61,251 bases of DNA, taken from an uncultured Bacteroidales bacterium. GTDB taxonomy: Bacteria; Bacteroidota; Bacteroidia; Bacteroidales; F082. Positions 54,407 to 61,251 of the stretch are shown here, piece after piece. The translations under genes were made by a program, and so were the position numbers. Where the stretch lies: assembly GCA_905236635.1 (NCBI GenBank), contig CAJOCJ010000009.1, forward strand, positions 1,822-63,072. The letters are read 5' to 3'. Each line of letters starts with the position of its first letter. Position 1 is the stretch's first letter. The notes beneath the pieces were generated by a model. The model worked only from the letters and a program-made list of their open reading frames with translations, was not told the DNA's origin and made no database searches.

Positions 54407-56473
54407 ATGATCAACTGGTTCAAATACCCTTTCATCCGACTGCTGATGCCGTTTATGCTGGGCATCTGGCTCTCGTTTTCGTGCCTCAGCCTCTCGAAAA
54501 CCGAGGTGAAATATCTTCTTCTTGCCGTTATTTTACTGGGGATCACGTTGTTCGTCGTCGCTTCGGTGGTAAGAGATTACAGATACCGTTGGGTGTTTGG
54601 TGTGATACTGAATCTGCACCTGATTTTGATAGGTGTCGCCATCGTCCAAATCCGTGACGACGACCTCGATACCGGCAAAGACGTTTTTGTTGCCCGATTG
54701 TCGGAATGCCCTGCTGAGAAAGAGAAATCGGTGAAGGTGGTGCTGCAGATGCAGTCGGATATGGGCTCGGTGATGACATATTTCGAGAAGACGGAGCGTT
54801 CGCTGGCCCTGCGGTACGGTGACGTGATAGTGTTTCACGAGCTTCCGAAACTCGTGGAAGCGCCAAGAAACCCAGAGCAGTTCGACTACCGGAAGTATCT
54901 CTCTCGAAAAGGCGTCCTGAGACAGGTGTATCTCAAAGACGACGCCTGGGAGAAGCTTGGCGTGCGACGGGCTAACCCCGTGTACGAGTTCTCATACCGG
55001 TTGCGTGACTTCCTGCTAGCAACCATGAGGGCGCTCGGCATCGGCGGCGACGAATACGCGGTGGCTGCCGCTATCTTGCTGGGCTACGACGACACCCTGC
55101 CTACGGAGCTCCGACAGAAATACGTCGCCGCCGGCTCCATGCACATACTGTGCGTGTCGGGCATGCACGTGGGCGTGGTGTTTATGGTTTTCTCTTATCT
55201 GCTGGGCTTCCTCAACAGCCGTAAGCACTGGCAGAACCTCCTGAAGCAGTTGTTATTGTTGCTTCTGATATGGTTTTACGCTCTTCTGGCTGGCCTCGCG
55301 CCCTCCATACTGCGCTCCACCATAATGCTCTCGTTTGTGATCCTCGCCGATGTCCTCAAAAGGGAAGGGGTGCTGCTCAACAGCCTTGCTGCCTCGGCAT
55401 TTCTGCTGCTTTGCATCGACCCAGCCAACCTGTTCAACGTGGGTTTTCTGCTGTCGTATTGCGCAGTCGTTGGCATTGTGGTACTTCAAAGGCCGTTATA
55501 CAACTTGTTTTACATCAGATTCAGGCTACTCGACAAGATTTGGGAGCTAACCTCGGTGACACTGGCGGCACAGATAGCCACGGCACCGTTCTCGGTGTAT
55601 TATTTTCACCAGTTTCCCAGCTATTTCTGGCTGTCCAACCTCTTCATGGGCCCCATCTCCACCGTTGTCATCATCGGCGGCATGGTGATGCTGCTCATCT
55701 TTTTCATACCTTATATTAATATGGGCGTCGCCTTCTGTGTGAAATGGATGATTTTTGCGATGAATGCCATCGTCACATGGACCGAGAGCCTGCCGTTTTC
55801 GATAGTTAAAGGATTGTGTGTCAATGGCTTGGAGTTTGTCTGCCTGATTATTGCATTGCTTCTGCTGATGATGGCCATCGAGCATAAACGCAAGTTCATG
55901 GTATTCGGGATCCTGTTTCTGTTGCTGGTTTTCAGCGTGTCGCAGCTGACCCGAGCGGTATCGCAGCGCAGCCAGATGTCACTGACGGTCTATTCTATGA
56001 ATAAAAACACAGCCATCGACTTCGTTTGCGGTAACGAGCATGTGCTTTTGTGCGACACCGTAGCGATGAACGACCCTTCGGTGCTGAGTTTCAGCGTCGA
56101 AAACCACCTGATAAACGAAGGAGTTTACAATAATGGCATAGTTTTGCCTGTCGATGAGGCCGATTTCGAGAATTTTTATCTTAAAAAATACGGGAATCTC
56201 ATTTCTTTTGGTGGGAAAACAATCGGAATTTATGACGAAAAATCGACTTTTGGCGTAAAATTGCCCTTCCGGCCGCATCTCGACTGTTTCATTGTGCAGG
56301 GTAGGGGAAAATTCGACCTTGAGAAGCTTCTTAATTGCTATGTCGTTGATTTACTGATAATTGACGGCAGCGTCCCGACATATTTAAGCGAAAAAATCGC
56401 AACTAAAGCTGAAGAGTTGGGTGTTGGTTTTTATGATGTAAAAACCGCTGGCGCTTTTGTTTTGAAATTGTAA
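54407..56473 (+). CDS. comEC: ComEC/Rec2-family DNA-uptake channel protein
   Basis: 688 residues. N-terminal helices and DUF4131-like domain (about 1-200), then the competence domain with the signature GSMHILCVSGMHVGVVFMVF near residue 243-262 and about eight further helices to 500. The C-terminal 170 residues have a metallo-beta-lactamase-like strand pattern but no HxHxDH motif, so a nuclease activity seems lost. ComEC carries single-stranded DNA across the inner membrane. Last gene of the operon, preceded by a 71-base gap with a hairpin at its start. Confidence 0.88.
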   Translation: MINWFKYPFIRLLMPFMLGIWLSFSCLSLSKTEVKYLLLAVILLGITLFVVASVVRDYRYRWVFGVILNLHLILIGVAIVQIRDDDLDTGKDVFVARLSECPAEKEKSVKVVLQMQSDMGSVMTYFEKTERSLALRYGDVIVFHELPKLVEAPRNPEQFDYRKYLSRKGVLRQVYLKDDAWEKLGVRRANPVYEFSYRLRDFLLATMRALGIGGDEYAVAAAILLGYDDTLPTELRQKYVAAGSMHILCVSGMHVGVVFMVFSYLLGFLNSRKHWQNLLKQLLLLLLIWFYALLAGLAPSILRSTIMLSFVILADVLKREGVLLNSLAASAFLLLCIDPANLFNVGFLLSYCAVVGIVVLQRPLYNLFYIRFRLLDKIWELTSVTLAAQIATAPFSVYYFHQFPSYFWLSNLFMGPISTVVIIGGMVMLLIFFIPYINMGVAFCVKWMIFAMNAIVTWTESLPFSIVKGLCVNGLEFVCLIIALLLLMMAIEHKRKFMVFGILFLLLVFSVSQLTRAVSQRSQMSLTVYSMNKNTAIDFVCGNEHVLLCDTVAMNDPSVLSFSVENHLINEGVYNNGIVLPVDEADFENFYLKKYGNLISFGGKTIGIYDEKSTFGVKLPFRPHLDCFIVQGRGKFDLEKLLNCYVVDLLIIDGSVPTYLSEKIATKAEELGVGFYDVKTAGAFVLKL

Positions 56474-56540
56474 TACAATGATAATCAAAAGATTGCAGAT
56501 GTGATATAAAAATTTTTCTAAAATTTTGCAAAAAAATGTT

Positions 56541-56568
56541 TTGCGTAACGAAAAACGCCGTATCTTTG
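56541..56568 (+). promoter_or_regulatory. Promoter of tRNA-Asp
   Basis: TTG (56541-56543), 17 bases, TATCTTTG (56561-56568). The surrounding sequence (TTTTGCAAAAA upstream, GTAACGAAAAA in the spacer) matches that of the rRNA promoter at 61169-61198. Confidence 0.6.
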
Positions 56569-56589
56569 CCCCGTCAAAAATGACAAGCT

Positions 56590-56664
56590 GGTGCCGTAGT
56601 TCAGTTTGGTTAGAATGCCTGCCTGTCACGCAGGAGGTCGACGGTTCGAGCCCGTTCGGCACCG
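56590..56664 (+). tRNA. tRNA-Asp (GTC)
   Basis: 75 bases with a full cloverleaf: acceptor arms GGTGCCG / CGGCACC, anticodon stem CCTGC / GCAGG with loop CTGTCAC, so anticodon GTC at 56635-56637, and T-arm with GGTTCGAGCC. The discriminator base is G (56664), as required for aspartate. CCA is not encoded and must be added. Promoter at 56541-56568; terminator at 56672-56702. Confidence 0.97.
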
Positions 56665-56671
56665 CAAAATG

Positions 56672-56702
56672 AAGAGATGTCCCAAAGACGTCTCTTTTTT
56701 TT
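56672..56702 (+). terminator. Terminator of tRNA-Asp
   Basis: AAGAGATGTC (56672-56681) and GACGTCTCTT (56687-56696) pair with one wobble, loop CCAAA, followed by eight T. Confidence 0.82.
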
Positions 56703-56831
56703 ATGAAATCTCTCCAAAAATCATAGGGACAAAAATTTTTTCAAGTATATCTATATGCTTGAATATCAATGTATTGTATTTGGACATCTCATTATTATAA
56801 GGACATTTGTCCCCACACCCCTTTCAACCTC
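56703..56831. other. Intergenic stretch without gene
   Basis: AT-rich sequence between the tRNA terminator and the promoter of the TPR regulator. It contains TAGGGACA (56723-56730) and a small dyad GGACATTTGTCC near 56801, perhaps remnants of the GTAG-type palindromes. Nothing else is seen. Confidence 0.4.
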
Positions 56832-56860
56832 TTGACAAAGAAAATTTTTGTTTAACTTTG
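56832..56860 (+). promoter_or_regulatory. Promoter of the TPR regulator operon
   Basis: TTG (56832-56834), 18 bases, TAACTTTG (56853-56860), 39 bases before the ATG at 56900. Confidence 0.5.
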
Positions 56861-56899
56861 CAATGAGGATTACGAAAATCTTCATTTAAAACTAGGCGT

Positions 56900-58234
56900 A
56901 TGAAAACACGTTTTACGATAATCATTATGTTGGCGGCTGTCATGCTGGCATCGTGCGACACCCTGACAAAACGTCAGCAGCGCGCGCAAAGCCTTTATGA
57001 AGAAGGTGTCCGCCTGCGCGAGATGCGTCTCTCTGAGGAGGCGACACAGTGTTTCCTCGAGGCATTGGAATTGGCCGATAATAACGAATTGGCAGGCAAA
57101 ATCAAAGACAACCTTGGTGCTATGTACAACAAACACCAGCTGTTCGACGAGGCTCTCGCAATACATCGTGAGGCTCTTGCAGACTTTAAGGTTACAGGCG
57201 ACTCCACCGCCATGATGACGGCATACCGCAACTGCGGCCGTGTCACGAAATCGATGCAATTGTTCCCCGAGACCAAGGCATATTATGACTCGGCATTCCA
57301 AATCGCCACTTTAATTAATAATAATGAGATGATCGCCGACCTTAATCTCGAGATGGGGCGCGATTATTACATGGAAATTGGTGACTATCATAAGGCCATA
57401 GAGTGCGTGAGTCTAGCCATGGATAACGGCTTGCAGGGCAACGACCTCGACATTGCCAATATGACGTTGGGAATCCTCTATTATTACATTGATGAAAACA
57501 AGGTGGCGAAGACTTATCTCGAGAAGGCACTGCACAGCGACAGGGCAGGAGTGAGGATGTCGGTGTACCAGACACTGTACGGCATCGCGCTTAATGATGA
57601 AAACCTGGAGATGGCGATGGATTACGAGGAACGTTTTCTTGAGAATATGGCTCTTGCCGAAAAGGAAAACAACAGCGACAACATGCAGCGCATCAAGGCG
57701 GAATACGGGCTCAAGGCACAGAAGAACGAGCTCGACAGCATCCATCGCACCAAGAGCCTCAAGCTGTATCTGATTATCGCCGCCATCTTGATCGGTGGCC
57801 TGGCTATCTTGTTGGTTATCAGGAAGAGAATAGCCGACCACAAGATAAATACTCTCGAAAAAGAGCTTCGCATGCGCGACAAGATCATGCTCAGCAACAA
57901 GGTGTTCGTTACCGCAAAGAGCCTTGGCGAGCATCTAACCACCGAGACTATGAACTTCAATATCGACGACAGCGACTGGACCGACTTTATAAGCCTCACC
58001 GACTTGGTGTATGACGGCTTCTCACAACGTCTGTTGAAGGCGTTTCCAAGGCTTGGCAAATGGGATATCCGCATCTGCTGCCTCACCAAAAACGGCTTCT
58101 CAAACCAGGTGATCTCAATCCTGCTCGATACCCAGACAGACTCGTATTACAAGAGAAAGACAAGGATAAAACAACTGAAGATGGACTTAAACGACGACGA
58201 ACGCTCGTTTGAAGATATAATAAACGGAATATAA
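56900..58234 (+). CDS. Membrane-anchored TPR protein with C-terminal HTH-like domain
   Basis: 444 residues. Lipoprotein-type signal with lipobox LASC (Cys19). TPR repeats at about 25-260. A membrane helix at 288-307 followed by a coiled coil (about 310-335). The C-terminal part (about 386-430: WDIRICCLTKNGFSNQVISI, then LLDTQTDSYYKRKTRIKQL) has the helix pattern of the DNA-binding domain seen in Bacteroidota TPR membrane regulators. It thus probably senses a periplasmic signal and controls genes directly from the membrane. The next gene (19 bases on) is a T9SS protein and its likely target. Confidence 0.78.
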   Translation: MKTRFTIIIMLAAVMLASCDTLTKRQQRAQSLYEEGVRLREMRLSEEATQCFLEALELADNNELAGKIKDNLGAMYNKHQLFDEALAIHREALADFKVTGDSTAMMTAYRNCGRVTKSMQLFPETKAYYDSAFQIATLINNNEMIADLNLEMGRDYYMEIGDYHKAIECVSLAMDNGLQGNDLDIANMTLGILYYYIDENKVAKTYLEKALHSDRAGVRMSVYQTLYGIALNDENLEMAMDYEERFLENMALAEKENNSDNMQRIKAEYGLKAQKNELDSIHRTKSLKLYLIIAAILIGGLAILLVIRKRIADHKINTLEKELRMRDKIMLSNKVFVTAKSLGEHLTTETMNFNIDDSDWTDFISLTDLVYDGFSQRLLKAFPRLGKWDIRICCLTKNGFSNQVISILLDTQTDSYYKRKTRIKQLKMDLNDDERSFEDIINGI

Positions 58235-58253
58235 AAGAATAAATACTAAAGCC

Positions 58254-60974
58254 ATGAAAAAATTATTGTTTACGATTGTTGCAGTGTTATTTGGAATAGT
58301 ACTCAACGCACAGATCCCAGTGTGGGACGGAACCATCGCCGAATCATATGCTGGCGGTAACGGCACACAAGTAAATCCATATCTGATTTCAACGCCTCAA
58401 CAGCTGGCGTTGCTCGCACAACAGACAAACGACGACACGGGAGGTGACGCTTACTACAGACTCACTAATGATATTAGCTTGGAGAATAGTAACGGGGAAC
58501 ACATCCAGTGGACCTCGATAGGCAAAGCCATTATGATAATATACAATGGCGATGTTGACACAATAGCCCACTATTTTAAAGGCACGTTTGACGGCGGTGG
58601 AAAAACAATTTATGGCTTGTATCAGAATATTGAAAACGGTGATTCCAATCCTGTTGGAGGACTGTTCGGTTGCACGAATGGTGCGAAGATTAAAAATGTT
58701 AAGATCCATTCATGCGACATCAGTGGTAATGCTCAGTATGTTGGCAGTTTGGTTGGTTATGCGGGTCAGACCGATATCTTGAATTGCAGTGTTGAAGCCA
58801 GCTCGATTGTTACGGATACCATAGGTTCTAATACAATGACAATAGGTGTGGCAGGTGGTTTAATTGGATACGCTGGTTTGCCATTTTATGTGTATCATTC
58901 TCCTAGTGAAACTTATACAATCGCCGATTGTGAGATGAAAGAGAATGTTTCTGTAGGGGGGTATGTGGCAGGCGGTATTGTCGGTTTGGTAAATGATTAT
59001 CATGGGTGGCACTATGAGAATAATTATCGTGTCTATTATTTGATAGAAAATTGTCATAATAATCACAACGGTTCTTATGTACAAACATCACGTTTTGGAG
59101 GGGGTATTGCGGGATCAATTAGTTATACAACAATAAAGGATTGCGTTAATAATTGTAATATTAGATGCGAAGGTGTATATGTTTCTGATTATTTATATGT
59201 GTGTGTTGGTGGAATATGTGGATATGCTAGATATGAAGTGTATATTATAAGTTGTCTTAATATGGAAACTGGTCAAATAATATCATTAAATGACAGCTCT
59301 GTTGCGGGCGGTGGTATTGTCGGCTCTATAACTACGTTTGCAGAAATTGCAGAATGTCGCAACAAGGCCGTTTTATCAGGTGTTAGGATTGGAGGTATTG
59401 TTGGAGATATATCGACGTTCTCAAATATTCATCATTGTGTTAATGAAGCCTCATTAAATGGCACAAAACGTTGTGGCGGTATTGTTGGAAAAATGTATCG
59501 TTCTTCGGTGTATGAATGTGTCAATTATGGGGATATATCAGGCAATCATATGGTGGGTGGTTTGGTTGGTGAATTGGGAGCAGGAGGTTATATTTGTGGT
59601 GATGCCAACAATGGTAATGTCTATGGAGTTTCATCAACAGAAATATATGTTGGCGGACTTGTGGGAGGACAAGTTTTTGTCGGAAAAATATGTAATTCAT
59701 ACAATTGTGGTGTTGTCGGCGGTTTGATGAATGGACAGTCGGGGGATATAGGCGTTGGCGGTATAGTGGGTTATGCCAGTGGTTATATATATAATGTGTA
59801 CAATATTGGAGCCATAACGAATTCTGATAATACACGAAGTGTTAATGCATTTTATGGGAATATTATAGGAAACGGGTACACTAATAACAAAAACAATTGT
59901 TATTGGCTCGATAACAATGATTTGCCGGCATCAGGAGCGACGGGTTCGCCTGACTTGCCGGGGTCGTCAGCATTCCATCAGGGCACCACGTCAACAAGTT
60001 GGCAGCTCAACGAAGCCCAATATGGCACAAGTGATTTGGTCGAAGCATTGAATTTCGGCTCGGATGTGGTCACGGGGACTATTGAATTCAATGACATGCC
60101 ACTTGTCGCATCATGGTCTGAAGATCTTAATGGTGAAAACAACGGCTATCCTGTCGTTATGACTTATCCTAAATATCCTTTGCTCGGTTTTGAATGGTAT
60201 TACAATTTGAACATGTACGGGAAGGTGTCATATCAGCATCTTGATTATATGTGCGATACCACAATCAATCATAGGAAAGTGAAGGTTATAGTTAAGACGA
60301 GCACTTTATATGATAAGAGCAGCAATGACAGTCATGAGTATATACTTGAAGATAATGGTTGCGTATATTGGTGGCACAATGCTGGTCAGGATTCGACGAT
60401 GCTTTATAACTTTACGGCATTGGAAGGGGATGAATGGCAGATTAAGGTGGGCAATGACAGCATAACAATGCATGTCGATGCAGTCGGTAATGTCGAGTAT
60501 AACGGCCAGACCTTCAAGTCATTGACAGTCAGTGATGAGAATGATATCTTCAGCGGCACTATAGTGTGCGGTATCGGACATCTCACCAGCTTCTTCCCGG
60601 AAAGACTGCTCAATAAGAAATCCGATTATAAGGTGAATGGCATCCGTTGCTGCTGGAACGATGGAGAGCTGGTGTATCAGGAGGGCGATGAGGATTGCGA
60701 TGCGATATATGATGCCTTGCATATGGGTGTCGAGGAGCAGGACGCAGAGTCGTGTGCGGTGTATCCGAATCCGACATCAGGAATGATAAGAGTCGAGGCT
60801 GAAGACATCCGAAACGTCAGTATTTACAATATTCTTGGCGAAAAGGTCTTCGAAAACGAGGTGTCTGGCGATACATTCGAATACAATCTTAGCAGTCAAA
60901 AAGCTGGCATATATATTATAAAGGTGTCGCTAGGCGATGGCACCGAGCTATACGAACGCATTGTGAAAGAATAA
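58254..60974 (+). CDS. T9SS-sorted surface protein with GLUG-type repeats
   Basis: 906 residues. Signal peptide 1-19 (VLNAQ). From about 25 to 560 there are many beta-helix repeats of the GLUG/GGIVG type: VGGLFGCTNGAKIKNVKI, AGGIVGLVNDYHG, GGIVGSITTFAEIAECRN, VGGLVGELGAGGYICGD. A different beta-rich domain follows (about 640-800), and the last 75 residues are a sorting domain (VYPNPTSGMIRVEAE ... KAGIYIIKVSLGDG ... ERIVKE). GLUG proteins are often adhesins or proteases' partners; no active site is seen. The repeat core (about 58.8-59.9 kb) is more AT-rich than the ends. Shares an operon with the TPR regulator. Confidence 0.85.
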   Translation: MKKLLFTIVAVLFGIVLNAQIPVWDGTIAESYAGGNGTQVNPYLISTPQQLALLAQQTNDDTGGDAYYRLTNDISLENSNGEHIQWTSIGKAIMIIYNGDVDTIAHYFKGTFDGGGKTIYGLYQNIENGDSNPVGGLFGCTNGAKIKNVKIHSCDISGNAQYVGSLVGYAGQTDILNCSVEASSIVTDTIGSNTMTIGVAGGLIGYAGLPFYVYHSPSETYTIADCEMKENVSVGGYVAGGIVGLVNDYHGWHYENNYRVYYLIENCHNNHNGSYVQTSRFGGGIAGSISYTTIKDCVNNCNIRCEGVYVSDYLYVCVGGICGYARYEVYIISCLNMETGQIISLNDSSVAGGGIVGSITTFAEIAECRNKAVLSGVRIGGIVGDISTFSNIHHCVNEASLNGTKRCGGIVGKMYRSSVYECVNYGDISGNHMVGGLVGELGAGGYICGDANNGNVYGVSSTEIYVGGLVGGQVFVGKICNSYNCGVVGGLMNGQSGDIGVGGIVGYASGYIYNVYNIGAITNSDNTRSVNAFYGNIIGNGYTNNKNNCYWLDNNDLPASGATGSPDLPGSSAFHQGTTSTSWQLNEAQYGTSDLVEALNFGSDVVTGTIEFNDMPLVASWSEDLNGENNGYPVVMTYPKYPLLGFEWYYNLNMYGKVSYQHLDYMCDTTINHRKVKVIVKTSTLYDKSSNDSHEYILEDNGCVYWWHNAGQDSTMLYNFTALEGDEWQIKVGNDSITMHVDAVGNVEYNGQTFKSLTVSDENDIFSGTIVCGIGHLTSFFPERLLNKKSDYKVNGIRCCWNDGELVYQEGDEDCDAIYDALHMGVEEQDAESCAVYPNPTSGMIRVEAEDIRNVSIYNILGEKVFENEVSGDTFEYNLSSQKAGIYIIKVSLGDGTELYERIVKE

Positions 60975-61033
60975 TTTTTCAAAAACACTCAACTTTTTAT
61001 CAAATTTTTCCCACTTTGGCGTAAAAATTTTGT

Positions 61034-61096
61034 AAAAGAGGCGGTGATTCGGGCCTTGGGGGCCATGCCCACACAGTCCGGATCACGTCTTTTTTG
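61034..61096 (+). terminator. Large branched hairpin, probable terminator
   Basis: AAAAGAGGCGG-TGATTCGG (61034-61052) pairs with CCGGATCA-CGTCTTTTTT (61078-61095), with a bulged G and a few wobbles. The 25-base loop can form a small inner stem TGGG / CCCA. The T-run supports termination after the T9SS gene and shields the rRNA promoter. Its loop is larger than in normal terminators. Confidence 0.55.
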
Positions 61097-61165
61097 GGAA
61101 AAATCCATCGGTAACGCATTGATAATCAGCGGCCAGAAAAATAATGTAAAATTTTTTGCAAAAAG

Positions 61166-61198
61166 TTGTTGCATGTAATGAAAAAGGTTGTACCTTTG
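61166..61198 (+). promoter_or_regulatory. rRNA operon promoter
   Basis: TTGTTG (61166-61171), 19 bases, TACCTTTG (61191-61198): full match to the Bacteroidota consensus. Upstream TTTTTTGCAAAAA and spacer GTAATGAAAAA resemble the tRNA-Asp promoter. Confidence 0.65.
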
Positions 61199-61203
61199 CA
61201 TCC

Positions 61204-61251
61204 GCAATTGAGGAAAACGAGATTGCAAAGTTCTTTGAAAGCAATGAGCCA
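61204..61251 (+). ncRNA. 5' leader of an rRNA operon with boxA-like motif (partial)
   Basis: The leader contains a boxA-like antitermination sequence GTTCTTTGAAA (61230-61240), typical just upstream of 16S rRNA genes in Bacteroidota. The stem GCAAT (61204-61208) / ATTGC (61222-61226) precedes it. The 16S gene itself is beyond the window edge, so this call is inferred. Confidence 0.6.

Noticed and set aside
58800..59800. Possible CRISPR-like or satellite array in the glycine-rich region
   Set aside because: The repetition is at protein level (GGIVG-type repeats), with no constant-length DNA repeats and spacers.
60989..61228. Minus-strand open frame of 79 codons over the terminator and rRNA promoter
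   Set aside because: It crosses a strong hairpin and a consensus promoter, has no recognisable domain, and lacks a plausible start context.

Overview
The window looks like chromosomal DNA of a member of the order Bacteroidales (phylum Bacteroidota). The evidence is four secreted proteins plus one partial one with type IX secretion (T9SS) C-terminal sorting domains, a complete Bat (aerotolerance) operon, promoters of the Bacteroidota form (TTTG or TTG, 19-21 bases, TAnnTTTG), no clear Shine-Dalgarno sequences, and LPS genes (lpxB, a kdsC-like gene, hldD) showing a Gram-negative envelope. The family cannot be fixed from the sequence alone. Most of the window is core genome. No CRISPR array, prophage, insertion sequence or conjugative module was seen.

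Layout. 1-7.3 kb: tail of a T9SS cargo gene, a small helical protein, a POT peptide transporter, valS with a T9SS adhesin-like gene right behind it, and a LUD-domain gene. 7.3-15 kb: the rsfS-ftsH-LUD operon, birA, the pyrE-SRPBCC pair, a NUDIX gene, a broken ORF6N gene, coaD and a thioredoxin-fold lipid/envelope-type protein without its CXXC. 15-28 kb: secA, two tandem patatin/outer-membrane-barrel proteins, pyrH, a GT39-like membrane glycosyltransferase, frr, ddl and a PASTA protein. 28-37.7 kb: a T9SS cargo gene, rluD-like, hldD, MerR and M23 peptidase genes, alaS, rdgB, ung and a 47-residue lipoprotein gene. 37.7-49.6 kb: a large beta-propeller T9SS protein and the eight-gene operon moxR-DUF58-(BatD-like)-batA-batB-batC-batD-batE. 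49.6-56.5 kb: a tightly packed seven-gene plus-strand operon (DUF2520, kdsC-like, ubiA-like, maf, surE, lpxB, comEC). 56.5-61.25 kb: tRNA-Asp, a TPR/HTH membrane regulator with a GLUG-type T9SS protein, then the promoter and leader of an rRNA operon whose 16S gene lies just beyond the right edge.

The genes group around translation (valS, alaS, frr, rsfS, rluD, tRNA, rRNA), envelope building (secA, ddl, lpxB, kdsC, hldD, patatin barrels, PASTA, M23), protein quality control (ftsH) and nucleotide housekeeping (pyrE, pyrH, rdgB, maf, surE, ung). The least ordinary items are the tandem patatin-barrel pair, the broken ORF6N/PLD-like gene, the hairpin touching the comEC start codon, the near-identical promoter layout of tRNA-Asp and the rRNA operon, the dispersed GTAG-type palindromes, and the operon joining a membrane-anchored TPR/HTH regulator to a T9SS surface protein. 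I found no clearly new multi-gene defence or mobile system.
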